Assembly: GCF_024124375.1 (NCBI RefSeq)
Contig: NZ_JAMXRZ010000012.1
Location: 1-51,300 of the forward strand
DNA: 51,300 bases
Origin: Klenkia sp. PcliD-1-E
GTDB taxonomy: Bacteria; Actinomycetota; Actinomycetes; Mycobacteriales; Geodermatophilaceae
Reading direction: 5' to 3'
Of this stretch, positions 39,600 to 47,987 are shown piece after piece (positions within the stretch are counted from its first letter, which is position 1; the number at the start of each line of letters is the position of its first letter). The notes beneath the pieces are model-generated. The model had not been told where the DNA came from, searched no databases, and saw only the letters and a program-made list of their open reading frames with translations. Both the position numbers and the translations under genes were made by a program.

Positions 39600-40619
39600 T
39601 CAGGGCTCCAGCAGCACCTTGATGGCGCCGTCCCGCTTGGTGCTGGCGACCTCGAAGGCCTCCGGGGCGTCGTCGAGGGAGAAGCGGTGCGTGACCAGCG
39701 GGCTCAGGTCGACCCGGCCGGCCCGGATGAGCTCCAGGGACCGCTCGTACTGCCCGCGCCCGCCGTTGCCGCCGACCCCGAACACCGTCGCGGTCTTGAG
39801 CATCATCGGGACGACGGGGATGCCGGGGAGGTCGTTGGCGTAGCCGATGAAGCTGGCCTTGCCCTCCTTGCGCACCAGGTCGATCACCGACGCCGAGGCC
39901 GCGGGCGCACCCGAGGTCTCCACGACGATGTCCGCCCCGCGGCCGCCGTGCATCTCCAGCACCCGCTCCACGAGCCCGTCGGTGCGGCTGTCCAGGCAGT
40001 CGGTGGCCCCGAACGCCCGGGAGACCTCGAAGACCTCCTCGCGGACGTCGGTCACGGTCAGCCGGCCGGCGCCGCTCAGCGCCGCGAACCGCGCCACCGC
40101 CAGGCCGATCGGGCCCTGCCCGAGCACCAGCACCGAGTCGCCGAGCTTGATCTGCAGCCGGTCGATGCAGTTCAGCGCGACGGCGAAGGGCTCGAGCAGC
40201 GCCGCGCCCCAGATCGGCACGCCGTCGGGGATCGGCACCAGGTTCACCCGGGGGACCGCGACCAGCTCGGCGAAGCAGCCGTCGCTCCACAGCCCGATCA
40301 GCTTCTTGTTCGGGCAGTCCAGCGAGGGCCCGTCGACGCAGGCCGCGCAGTTCCCGCACGGCAGCGAGGGCTTGACCGCGAACTGCTGGCCGACCAGCGA
40401 CTCGTCGACGCCCTCCCCGACCGAGACGACGGTGCCGGCGAAGTCGTGCCCGGGCACCCGCGGGAAGGGCGAGTCGATGCGGCCCTCGAACTGGTGGGCG
40501 TCGGTGCCGCACAGCGAGGCGACGTCGACGTGCACCACCACGTGCAGCGGGTCGGCGGTGGGGTCGCGACGCTCCTGGACCTCGACCTGGCCGACACCGG
40601 TGAGGACGACGGCCTTCAC
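39600..40619 (-). CDS. zinc-dependent alcohol dehydrogenase (threonine/sorbitol dehydrogenase-like)
   Basis: A 339-residue medium-chain dehydrogenase. Catalytic zinc ligands are Cys in SLCGTDAHQ and His in VPGHDFAG (Asp replaces the common Glu). The structural zinc lobe is seen in CGNCAACVDGPSLDC. The Rossmann motif is VLGQGPIGLAVARF and the VTDVREE strand suggests NAD. It should oxidise a polyol, threonine-like or aliphatic alcohol. GTG overlaps the stop of the DinB gene (GTGA), so the two are coupled. The substrate is unknown. Confidence 0.92.
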   Translation of the reverse strand: MKAVVLTGVGQVEVQERRDPTADPLHVVVHVDVASLCGTDAHQFEGRIDSPFPRVPGHDFAGTVVSVGEGVDESLVGQQFAVKPSLPCGNCAACVDGPSLDCPNKKLIGLWSDGCFAELVAVPRVNLVPIPDGVPIWGAALLEPFAVALNCIDRLQIKLGDSVLVLGQGPIGLAVARFAALSGAGRLTVTDVREEVFEVSRAFGATDCLDSRTDGLVERVLEMHGGRGADIVVETSGAPAASASVIDLVRKEGKASFIGYANDLPGIPVVPMMLKTATVFGVGGNGGRGQYERSLELIRAGRVDLSPLVTHRFSLDDAPEAFEVASTKRDGAIKVLLEP

Positions 40620-41137
40620 GCCGCGTCCTCGCCGGTGTACCCCTCGGGGACCTCGAACCGCTCGGGCAGCTTGCCGCGCGACTTCAGCACGGCGTGCAGC
40701 TGGTCGCGGTGGTGCACGACGTGGCCCACCACGATGGGCAGCCACTCGGCCACGGTCATCCGGCCCAGCGTGGTGATCTCCACCGACCGGGCGAGGATCT
40801 CCTCGGTGTGCATCGGCAGCGTCGTCACCATCGTGCGGCGCAGCGAGGCGATCTTGTCCGCGGCCTCGGCGGCGGTGGGCGGGATCGCGCCGATCGTGTC
40901 GTGGCCGATCTCCTCCCGGTAGAAGAAGTCCAGCTCGGGGTCGGCCTGCAGCCGCGCGATGTCGGCCACCCACAGCAGCCCGGCCAGGGTCATGTGGCTG
41001 ACCACCGTGGCGCCGGTCCAGCCACCGCCCGGGTCGGCCACGTGCAGGTCGCCGTCGTCGATGCTGCGCAGCAGCTCCTCGACGGCGGTCAGGGTGCGGT
41101 CGGCGATCCGCGTCTGCGTCTCGACGATGTCGGACAT
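40616..41137 (-). CDS. DinB-family protein (mycothiol-maleylpyruvate isomerase-like fold)
   Basis: A 173-residue four-helix-bundle DinB/YfiT-type protein. The metal-binding His triad is seen as His in VVSHMTLAG and two in GHVVHHRDQLH. Such proteins are often thiol-dependent (mycothiol) S-transferases or isomerases in actinobacteria. ATG 41137 follows GGGAG. It is first of a two-gene operon with the alcohol dehydrogenase and divergent from the CoA-transferase operon. It may help detoxify or process a thiol adduct formed in this pathway, but nothing specific can be shown. Confidence 0.85.
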   Translation of the reverse strand: MSDIVETQTRIADRTLTAVEELLRSIDDGDLHVADPGGGWTGATVVSHMTLAGLLWVADIARLQADPELDFFYREEIGHDTIGAIPPTAAEAADKIASLRRTMVTTLPMHTEEILARSVEITTLGRMTVAEWLPIVVGHVVHHRDQLHAVLKSRGKLPERFEVPEGYTGEDAA

Positions 41138-41287
41138 GGTGCTCCCGTCGTCCGGCCGGGCTGCGGTGCCCGGCGTCACGGGGAAAGGTAGGGCGCAACG
41201 CATGTGGGGTCCAGAGGGCCCGGCGAGGCGTGCGCTCTGCGGATGCAGGTCCGCCGGGCGCGGATGGTCCGGGCCGGGGAGCCTCCC

Positions 41288-41293
41288 TACCGT
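41288..41293 (+). promoter_or_regulatory. candidate -10 box of the CoA-transferase operon
   Basis: TACCGT within CCTACCGTCGG, 35 bases before the ATG at 41329 and ahead of a GAGGAG ribosome site. Very similar boxes precede the genes at 46500 (CCTACCGTCGG) and 49950 (CCTAGCGTCGG), suggesting a shared promoter type. Confidence 0.35.
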
Positions 41294-41328
41294 CGGCCCC
41301 GTCCCCGCACGACGACGTGAGGAGCCAG

Positions 41329-42531
41329 ATGACCGCCGGAGCGCTCGAGGGCATCCGCGTGCTGGAGATCGGCACCCTGATCGCCGGCCCGTTCGCCGGG
41401 CGGCTACTGGGCGACCAGGGCGCCGACGTCATCAAGGTCGAGGCCCCCGACCGGCCCGACCCGTTGCGCACCTGGGGCCAGGCCCACGAGGACGGCCGCG
41501 GGTTCTTCTGGACCGTGCACGCCCGCAACAAGCGCTGCATCACCCTCGACCTGCGCGGGGAGCGCGGCCAGGAGCTGTTCCTCGAGCTGGCCGCCGGCGC
41601 CGACGTCGTGGTCGAGAGCTTCCGCCCGGGCACCCTGGAGCGCTGGGGCCTGGGGTACGACCGGCTCGCCGCCGCGAACCCCGGCCTGGTGCTCGCCCGG
41701 GTCTCCGGCTACGGCCAGACCGGGCCGATGGCCGCCCAGCCCGGCTACGCCAGCGTCGCCGAGGCCCGCGCCGGGCTGCGGTTCGTCACCGGGTTCCCCG
41801 GCCAGCCGCCGGTGCGCATGGCGCTGTCGATCGGCGACTCGCTGGCCGGCATGTTCGCCTGCCAGGGCATCCTCACCGCGCTGGTGGCCCGCGCCCGCAC
41901 CGGGCAGGGCCAGGTCGTCGACGCCGCGCTGACCGACTCGTGCCTGGCGGTGACCGAGTCGATGGTCCCCGACTTCTCGCGAGCCGGGCTGGTCCGCCAG
42001 CCCAGCGGCACCCGGCTCGACGCGATCGCACCCTCCAACAGCTACGAGACCGCCGACGGCACGTTCGTGATCATCGCGGCGAACCAGGACACCCTGTTCC
42101 GCCGGCTGTGCGCCGCGATGGGCCGCCCCGAGCTGGCCGACGACGAGCGCTACGCCACCCACACCGCCCGGGCGCGGAACCAGGACGAGCTCGACGCGCT
42201 GATCGGCGCCTGGGCGAAGGGGCTCCCGCCCGAGGAGGTGGTGGCCCGCTGCAGCGGTGCCGGCGTCGTCGTCGGCCCGGTGGCGACCGTCGCCGACGTC
42301 GTGGTCGACGAGCAGTTCCTGGCGCGGGGCATGCTGGTGGACCACCACGACCTCGGGGTGGACGCCGACGTGCTCGGTCCCGGTGTGACGCCGCAGCTGT
42401 CGGCCACGCCGGGGGCGGTCAAGTGGGCGGGCCCGCCGACGCCGGGGTGGCACAACACCGAGGTCTACGGGGAACTGCTGGGCCTCACCGACGACGACGT
42501 GGCGGCGCTGGTCGCCGAAGGGGTGATCTGA
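41329..42531 (+). CDS. CaiB/BaiF family CoA-transferase (second copy)
   Basis: A 400-residue class III CoA-transferase. ALEGIRVLEIGTLIAGPFAG and GADVIKVEAPDRPDP start the fold, and Asp203 (DAALTDSCLAV) is the likely catalytic residue. It is only distantly like the copy at 14577. GAGGAG precedes the ATG. The HMG-CoA lyase-like gene starts directly after its stop. One coherent reading is activation of 3-hydroxy-3-methylglutarate with CoA from succinyl-CoA, followed by lyase cleavage. The family also activates glutarate, itaconate and others. Confidence 0.92.
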   Translation: MTAGALEGIRVLEIGTLIAGPFAGRLLGDQGADVIKVEAPDRPDPLRTWGQAHEDGRGFFWTVHARNKRCITLDLRGERGQELFLELAAGADVVVESFRPGTLERWGLGYDRLAAANPGLVLARVSGYGQTGPMAAQPGYASVAEARAGLRFVTGFPGQPPVRMALSIGDSLAGMFACQGILTALVARARTGQGQVVDAALTDSCLAVTESMVPDFSRAGLVRQPSGTRLDAIAPSNSYETADGTFVIIAANQDTLFRRLCAAMGRPELADDERYATHTARARNQDELDALIGAWAKGLPPEEVVARCSGAGVVVGPVATVADVVVDEQFLARGMLVDHHDLGVDADVLGPGVTPQLSATPGAVKWAGPPTPGWHNTEVYGELLGLTDDDVAALVAEGVI

Positions 42532-43452
42532 GTGCAGCTGCCACCGAGGGTCGACCTCCGCGAGGTCGGCATGCGCGACGGCCTCCAGCTGGAGGACCCG
42601 GTCCCGCTGGAGGCCAAGCTGGAGATGCTGGAGGCGCTGGTCGCCACCGGCGTGCAGCGGATCGAGGTGACCTCCTTCGTCTCCCCCAAGGCGGTGCCCG
42701 CCCTCGCCGACGCCGACCAGGTCGCCGCGGCGCTGGGCCAGTACGACGGGGTGCACTTCTCCGCTCTGGTCGCCAACCTGCGCGGCGCGCAGCGCGCGGT
42801 GGACGCCGGCATCCCGCACCTGGAGTACGTGGTCAGCGCCGCGGACTCGCACTCCCGGGCCAACGCCGGCAAGCCCACCGCGGAGGCCGCCGACGCGATC
42901 GGCGCCATCGCCGAGGTCAGCCACGCCGCCGGCGGGTCGCTGGAGGTCATCATCGCCACCGCGTGGGACTGCCCGTTCGACGGACGGACCGATCCGTCCC
43001 GCACGCTGGACGTCGTCGCCACCGCCGTGGCCAACGGCGCCGACCAGCTGTGCCTGGGCGACACGATCGGCACGGTCACCCCGCGGCGCACCGTCGAGCT
43101 GCTGGACGCCGTCCGCGCGGCCGCCCCGGGCCTGCCGCTGGGCGCGCACTTCCACGACACCCGCGGGACCGGCCAGGCCAACGCGCTGGCCGCCGTCCAG
43201 GCCGGGGTCACCCAGCTGGACTCCTCCGTCGGCGGCCTCGGCGGCTGCCCCTTCGCCCCGGGGGCCAGCGGCAACATCGCCACCGAGGAGCTCGTCTACT
43301 GGCTCACCGACTCCGGCGTGGAGACCGGCATCGACCTGGACCGGGTGCTCGCCGCCGCCGCCGTCACCGAGCGCGCCGTCGAGCACGAGCTGCCCAGCTC
43401 GCTGTACCGGGCCGGCGGGGCGAACAAACCGCGCGGGGAGTTCCGCCCGTGA
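42532..43452 (+). CDS. hydroxymethylglutaryl-CoA lyase-like protein
   Basis: A 306-residue HMG-CoA lyase family TIM barrel. REVGMRDGLQ at the N-terminus (metal Asp, substrate Arg), HFHDTRGTGQANA (metal His pair) and the signature loop SVGGLGGCPFAPGASGN with the catalytic Cys are all present. The reaction is HMG-CoA to acetoacetate and acetyl-CoA. It is adjacent to the CoA-transferase with no gap and overlaps the flavin reductase gene by four bases. Leucine degradation genes are absent, so it probably serves HMG or a similar branched acid rather than leucine. Confidence 0.92.
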   Translation: MQLPPRVDLREVGMRDGLQLEDPVPLEAKLEMLEALVATGVQRIEVTSFVSPKAVPALADADQVAAALGQYDGVHFSALVANLRGAQRAVDAGIPHLEYVVSAADSHSRANAGKPTAEAADAIGAIAEVSHAAGGSLEVIIATAWDCPFDGRTDPSRTLDVVATAVANGADQLCLGDTIGTVTPRRTVELLDAVRAAAPGLPLGAHFHDTRGTGQANALAAVQAGVTQLDSSVGGLGGCPFAPGASGNIATEELVYWLTDSGVETGIDLDRVLAAAAVTERAVEHELPSSLYRAGGANKPRGEFRP

Positions 43453-43982
43453 AGGTGCTGGGGGTCGTCGGCAGCCCCTCGGTCGGCGGCCGCACGGACG
43501 CCGGCGTGGCCGGGGTGCTCGCCGGGTGCCTCGGTGCCGAGACGGAGAAGCTCAGCCTGGCCGACACCGACGTCCCCACCGTGCTGGACGCGATGGAGGC
43601 CGCCGACGCCGTCGTCTTCGGCAGCCCCACCTACCGGGCGTCGTTCTCCAGCCTGCTGCGCAACCTGTTCGAGAACGCCGAGCGCGGTCGGTACACCACC
43701 GAGACCAAAGCCCACCTGGCCGGGACGACGGCGGCGATCGTCATGACCAACAACGCCCCCGAGCACTTCCTCGCCCAGGACTCGCTGCGCAGCCTGCTGG
43801 CCGGGTTCTACGGCTGCCAGGTCCTCAGCCCCGGCCTGGTGCTCACCCACCCGCACTTCGACGGCACCGACCTCACCGCCGACGCCGCCGAGCTCGCCGC
43901 CGCCCACGGCCGCGCGCTGGTCGACCTGACCCGCGCCGTCCATGGCTCGGCAGCCATCCGCGCCCTGCAGCCGCAGGTCTGA
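43449..43982 (+). CDS. NAD(P)H-dependent FMN reductase family protein
   Basis: A 177-residue flavodoxin-like reductase. VLGVVGSPSVGGRTDAG is the FMN phosphate loop and VVFGSPTYRASFSSLLRNLFEN the family signature, as in SsuE/MsuE-type reductases. It would supply FMNH2 to LLM monooxygenases. None is in its own operon, but three are encoded in the window (22324, 33876, 49950). GTG overlaps the lyase stop (GTGA). It could also act as a quinone reductase. Confidence 0.88.
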   Translation: MKVLGVVGSPSVGGRTDAGVAGVLAGCLGAETEKLSLADTDVPTVLDAMEAADAVVFGSPTYRASFSSLLRNLFENAERGRYTTETKAHLAGTTAAIVMTNNAPEHFLAQDSLRSLLAGFYGCQVLSPGLVLTHPHFDGTDLTADAAELAAAHGRALVDLTRAVHGSAAIRALQPQV

Positions 43983-43988
43983 CGCCGG

Positions 43989-44225
43989 TCAGCTCGCGGT
44001 CGCGTAGAGGACCGACCACACCAGCCCGACGACGGCGACCCCTGCCAGCACGATGCCGACGACCAGGCGAGCGCCGCGGCGGCCCGCGCCGGGCCCGAGC
44101 GCAGGTTCGCTGCGCCGGGCCAGGTTCCCGTTCGCGCGCGTCCACCGGATCGTGTTGCCGATCCAGACCGCGGCCACGACCGCGACGACGGCGAAGAAGA
44201 CGACCGCCCACCACCCGGTGCCCAT
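43989..44225 (-). CDS. small two-helix membrane protein
   Basis: A 78-residue protein with two hydrophobic helices (AVVFFAVVAVVAAVWIGNTI and LVVGIVLAGVAVVGLVWSV) joined by a basic loop (RWTRANGNLARRSEPAL). GAGGAG lies upstream of the ATG. Neither family nor function is recognised. It converges on the FMN reductase gene with a 6-base gap and lies 102 bases beyond the LysR gene's stop, on the same strand. Confidence 0.6.
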   Translation of the reverse strand: MGTGWWAVVFFAVVAVVAAVWIGNTIRWTRANGNLARRSEPALGPGAGRRGARLVVGIVLAGVAVVGLVWSVLYATAS

Positions 44226-44327
44226 GCTGACTCCTCGAGGACCTGCTCGACGGGGCCACGGGCTGGACTCCCCGGTCCGACACGGCCCAGCATGCCCCGT
44301 CCCGGCAGTGGGCGCAGGGCCGTCGCC

Positions 44328-45236
44328 TCAGCGGGCCGGTGACCCGGCGGCGACCGCGAGCAGGTCGCGGGCGGGGCCGGGTGGCAGCTGCGACCCGCCG
44401 GACCAGACCGCCCGCAGGCGTCGGCGCAGGTCGACCCCGCGGACCGCGACCTCGACCAGCCGGTGCTCGCGCAGGTCCCCCGCCACCGCCAGCCGGGAGA
44501 GCACGGCCGGTCCGATCCCGGCCCGCACAGACTCTCGGACGGCGGTCGCGGTGCTCAGCTCCAGGACCGGGGCCGCGGCGGACTCCCCGAGGGCCTGCTC
44601 GAAGGCGGTACGGGTGCCCGACCCGGGCTCCCGGGTGACCAGCGGGGTGCGGGCCAGGAGCGCGGCGTCCACCGGACGGCGCCTGCTCGCCCAGGGGTGG
44701 TCCGGCGCCACCACGAGCACGAGCCGGTCCTGGCCGACCACCACCTGGTGCAGGTCGGTCAGCGGCTCGGGCCCCTCGACCAGTCCGAGGTCGACGGCAC
44801 CGGTGCGCACCAGCTCGGCCACCGCGGCGCTGTTGGTCGCGGTGAGCAGCACCCGGGCCGGGCCGCCCTGCCGGCGCAGCGCGGCCAGCCAGCCGGGGAC
44901 GAGGTGCTCGGCGACGGTCATGCTCGCGGCCAGCCGCAACCGCGCCGTGCCCTCGTGCCGGAGGGCGGCGAGCCCGGCGTCCAGCTCCGCCGCTGCCTCC
45001 ACCACCCGGGCTGCCCAGGACGCGAACGCCGTGCCCGCCTCGGTCAGCCGGGTGCCCCGTGCCCGGCGGTCGAGCACCGCGACGCCGGCCTGCCGCTCCA
45101 GGGTGCGCAGCCGGGCCGAGGCGGCCTGCTGGCTGATGCCGTGCCGGCGCCCGGCGGCCCCGATGCTGCCGGTGGCCACGACGTCGAGCAGCAGCTCGAG
45201 GGCACCCAGGTCGGGCACGTGCGGGCTGAGGGGCAC
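44328..45236 (-). CDS. LysR-family transcriptional regulator
   Basis: A 302-residue LysR regulator. The N-terminal helix-turn-helix spans about residues 10-68 (LELLLDVVATGSIGAAGRRHGISQQAASARLRTLE), followed by the periplasmic-binding-like effector domain (about 95-300; AVDLGLVEGPEPL, ARTPLVTREPGSGTR). It starts at GTG 45236 and is divergent from the TDT transporter. A LysR-type palindrome lies between them, so it probably activates the transporter when its ligand, perhaps an anion moved by the transporter, is present. Confidence 0.93.
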   Translation of the reverse strand: MPLSPHVPDLGALELLLDVVATGSIGAAGRRHGISQQAASARLRTLERQAGVAVLDRRARGTRLTEAGTAFASWAARVVEAAAELDAGLAALRHEGTARLRLAASMTVAEHLVPGWLAALRRQGGPARVLLTATNSAAVAELVRTGAVDLGLVEGPEPLTDLHQVVVGQDRLVLVVAPDHPWASRRRPVDAALLARTPLVTREPGSGTRTAFEQALGESAAAPVLELSTATAVRESVRAGIGPAVLSRLAVAGDLREHRLVEVAVRGVDLRRRLRAVWSGGSQLPPGPARDLLAVAAGSPAR

Positions 45237-45250
45237 GGGGCCGACTGTCC

Positions 45251-45267
45251 CACAAGCTCGGCTTGTG
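45251..45267. promoter_or_regulatory. LysR-type operator
   Basis: CACAAGC-TCG-GCTTGTG is a perfect 7-3-7 inverted repeat in the LysR/TDT gap, matching the T-N11-A form of LysR sites. It lies where an activator would sit for the TDT gene, 21 bases upstream of a weak -10 box (TACCGC at 45289). Confidence 0.6.
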
Positions 45268-45323
45268 CATCCACAGCGACGACGCCCCTACCGCGCACGG
45301 GACGCCGGCAGCACCGTGGAGGC

Positions 45324-46403
45324 ATGACCGCCACCCTCGTCGCCCCCGCGCACCCCAGGGTCGCCGCGATCGGGCCCAACTGGTTCGCCTCGGTGATGGG
45401 GACGTCGATCGTCGCGACCGCCGCGGTCACCCTGCCGGTGCAGCTACCCGGGCTGCGCCTGCTGGCGCAGGTGGTCTGGGTCCTCGCCGGGGTGCTGCTG
45501 GTGGCCGTGTCGGCCGCGACCGTGGCCCACTGGCGGCACCACCCGGACGCCGCCCGGGCGCATGCCTCGAACCCGGTGATGGCGCACTTCTACGGCGCTC
45601 CGCCGATGGCGTTGCTGGCCTTCGGGGTGGCCACCCAGCTGGTCGGCGCGGACCTCGTCGGTGAGGGCGCGGCGCTCGGGGTGTTCGCCGTCCTCTGGGT
45701 GGCGGGCACGGTCTCCGGACTGGTCACCGCCGTGGCCGTCCCGTACCTGGTCTTCACCCGGCACGACGTCCCCGAGGACGCCGCCTTCGGCGGGTGGCTG
45801 ATGCCCGTGGTCCCGCCGATGGTGTCGGCGGCGACCGGCGCGCTGCTGGTGCCCGAGCTGCCCGCCGGCCAGCTGCGCACCACCGTGTTCACCCTCTGCT
45901 GGTCGATGTTCGGCTTGTCGCTGCTGGCCAGCCTGGTGGTGATCACCCTGGTGTGGGGCCGGCTGGCCCGGCACAAGGTCGGGGCGGCCGCGATGGTGCC
46001 GACGCTGTGGATCGTGCTCGGCCCGCTCGGTCAGTCGATCACCGCGGCCAACAACCTGGGCACGCAGGCGCACCTCGCGGTCCCGGAGCCCTACGCCTCG
46101 GCGTTCCGGGCCGCCGGCCTGGTCTACGGCCTGCCGGTCTGGGGGTTCGCGCTGATGTGGGCCGGGATCGCGGCCGCGGTCACCGTGCGCACCGCGCGGG
46201 CGCGGCTGCCGTTCACCCTCACCTGGTGGTCGTTCACCTTCCCGGTCGGCACGGTCGTCACCGGCACCTCCGGGCTGGCCGCGCACACCGGCGAGGTGTT
46301 CCTGCAGGTCGCCGCGGTCGTGCTGTTCGCCGGGCTGCTGGTCGCGTGGGGCACCGTGGCCATCCGCACCGCACGGGGCGTCCTCGACTCGTCGCTGCTG
46401 TAG
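45324..46403 (+). CDS. TDT-family (TehA/SSU1-like) membrane transporter
   Basis: A 359-residue membrane protein with about ten hydrophobic segments. PNWFASVMGTSIVATAAVTLP at the start is the TDT family block, as in TehA, SSU1 sulfite pumps and malate carriers. The central Phe-rich GAPPMALLAFGVATQ and LWIVLGPLGQSITAANNLG segments are also typical. GTGGAGGC precedes the ATG. A sulfite/anion exporter fits next to SfnG-like monooxygenases, which may release sulfite or a similar anion, but this is inference. LysR-type control is likely. Confidence 0.88.
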   Translation: MTATLVAPAHPRVAAIGPNWFASVMGTSIVATAAVTLPVQLPGLRLLAQVVWVLAGVLLVAVSAATVAHWRHHPDAARAHASNPVMAHFYGAPPMALLAFGVATQLVGADLVGEGAALGVFAVLWVAGTVSGLVTAVAVPYLVFTRHDVPEDAAFGGWLMPVVPPMVSAATGALLVPELPAGQLRTTVFTLCWSMFGLSLLASLVVITLVWGRLARHKVGAAAMVPTLWIVLGPLGQSITAANNLGTQAHLAVPEPYASAFRAAGLVYGLPVWGFALMWAGIAAAVTVRTARARLPFTLTWWSFTFPVGTVVTGTSGLAAHTGEVFLQVAAVVLFAGLLVAWGTVAIRTARGVLDSSLL

Positions 46404-46452
46404 CCGGTCATCGGGACGCTCTCAGCGGATGGTGGCCCGCGATCGGCGTGCC

Positions 46453-46458
46453 TACCGT
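46453..46458 (+). promoter_or_regulatory. candidate -10 box of the aldehyde dehydrogenase operon
   Basis: TACCGT within CCTACCGTCGG, 41 bases before ATG 46500. It is the same 11-base box as before the CoA-transferase operon at 41288. Confidence 0.35.
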
Positions 46459-46499
46459 CGGGGGTGACCGCCACCACTCGAACACCTGAGGAGCTGTCG

Positions 46500-47984
46500 A
46501 TGACGACCGCCACCGAGCTGGAGACCTTCGGACTGTTCATCGGCGGGAAGACCGTCGACGCCCGGTCCGGGAAGACCTTCGAGTCGCAGAACCCCTACAC
46601 CGGCCAGGCCTGGGCCGTGCTGGCCGACGGCGCCCCCGAGGACGTCGACGAGGCCGTCGCCTCGGCCCGCACCGCCTTCGAGGGCGAGTGGGGCCGGATG
46701 ACCGGCTTCCAGCGCGCCGCGGTCATGCGGGCGTGCGGCGACGCGATCCTCGCCAACGCCGAGCGGCTGGCCCAGCTGGAGGTCAACGACTCCGGCAAGC
46801 TGATGCGCGAGATGCTCGGCCAGCTCAAGGGCCTGCCCAACTGGTACTACTACTTCGCCGGGCTGGCCGACAAGATCGAGGGCCGCACCGTGCCGCCGGT
46901 GAACCCGAACTACTTCGGCTACACCGTGCGCGAGCCGGTCGGCGTCGTCGGTGCGATCACGCCGTGGAACTCCCCGCTGCTGCTGCTGACCTTCAAGCTC
47001 GCGCCACTGCTCGCCGCCGGCAACACCTGCGTGGTCAAGCCCTCCGAGCACTCCCCCGCCTCCACCGTCGCCTTCGCCCAGGTGCTGCACGAGGCCGGCC
47101 TGCCCGCCGGGGTGCTGAACGTGGTCACCGGCTGGGACCGCGCCACCGGCGAGGCCCTGGCCTCGCACTCCGGCGTGGACAAGGTGGCCTTCACCGGCTC
47201 CACCGCCACCGGTGCCGCCGTCGCCCGGGCCGCGGTGAGCAACCTCAACCGGGTCACCCTGGAGCTGGGCGGGAAGAGCCCGCAGATCGTCTTCCCCGAC
47301 GCCGACCTCGACGCCGCGGCCAACGGCCTGGTCGCCGGTGTCTTCGCCGCCACCGGCCAGACCTGCATGGCCGGCTCCCGGCTGATCGTGCACGCCGACG
47401 TGCACGACGCCCTGGTCGAGAAGATCGCCGCCCGGGCGAACGAGATCGTGCTGGGCGACCCCAACGACGCCGACACCGAGATGGGCCCGGTGGCCAACCG
47501 GCCGCAGTACGAGAAGGTGCTCGGCTACCTGCAGGGCGCTGCGGCCGAGGGCGCCACCTTCGCCTGCGGCGGCGAGCCGGCCGCGGAGCTCGGCGGGCTG
47601 TTCGTCAAGCCGACCGTGGTCACGAACGTCGGGCCGGAGAACACCATCGTCCGCGAGGAGGTCTTCGGCCCGGTGCTGGCCGCCTACACCTTCACCGAGG
47701 AGGACGAGGCGCTGAAGCTGGCCAACGACACCCCCTACGGCCTGGCCGGGGCGGTGTGGACCAAGGACGTGCACCGCGCGCACCGGGTCGCGGCGAAGCT
47801 GCGGGCCGGCACGGTGTGGGTGAACGCCTACCGGGTGGTCGCCCCGAACATGCCCTTCGGCGGGTTCGGCAACTCCGGCATCGGCCGGGAGAACGGCGTC
47901 GAAGCGGTCAACGAGTACACCGAGAACAAGTCGGTGTTCATCGAGCTGACCGGCGGCACCCGCGACCCGTTCCAGCTGGGCTGA
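46500..47984 (+). CDS. NAD-dependent aldehyde dehydrogenase
   Basis: A 494-residue aldehyde dehydrogenase resembling betaine-aldehyde and similar broad-range enzymes. VGAITPWNSPLLLLTFKLAPLLAAGNTCVVKPSEHSP is split over the cofactor domain, then Glu255 (LELGGKSPQ) and nucleophile Cys289 (GQTCMAGSR), 34 residues apart. PFGGFGNSGIGRENG closes the C-terminal block. GAGGAG precedes the ATG; a longer frame upstream (12 residues) lacks one. It leads the operon with flavin reductase, RibBA and LLM monooxygenase, so it may oxidise the aldehyde that the monooxygenase releases. Confidence 0.93.
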   Translation: MTTATELETFGLFIGGKTVDARSGKTFESQNPYTGQAWAVLADGAPEDVDEAVASARTAFEGEWGRMTGFQRAAVMRACGDAILANAERLAQLEVNDSGKLMREMLGQLKGLPNWYYYFAGLADKIEGRTVPPVNPNYFGYTVREPVGVVGAITPWNSPLLLLTFKLAPLLAAGNTCVVKPSEHSPASTVAFAQVLHEAGLPAGVLNVVTGWDRATGEALASHSGVDKVAFTGSTATGAAVARAAVSNLNRVTLELGGKSPQIVFPDADLDAAANGLVAGVFAATGQTCMAGSRLIVHADVHDALVEKIAARANEIVLGDPNDADTEMGPVANRPQYEKVLGYLQGAAAEGATFACGGEPAAELGGLFVKPTVVTNVGPENTIVREEVFGPVLAAYTFTEEDEALKLANDTPYGLAGAVWTKDVHRAHRVAAKLRAGTVWVNAYRVVAPNMPFGGFGNSGIGRENGVEAVNEYTENKSVFIELTGGTRDPFQLG

Positions 47985-47987
47985 CCC

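Noticed and set aside
41230-41328. N-terminal extension of the second CoA-transferase
   Set aside because: The family block starts at MTAGALEGIRV, with GAGGAG just before ATG 41329, and the candidate promoter lies inside the extension.
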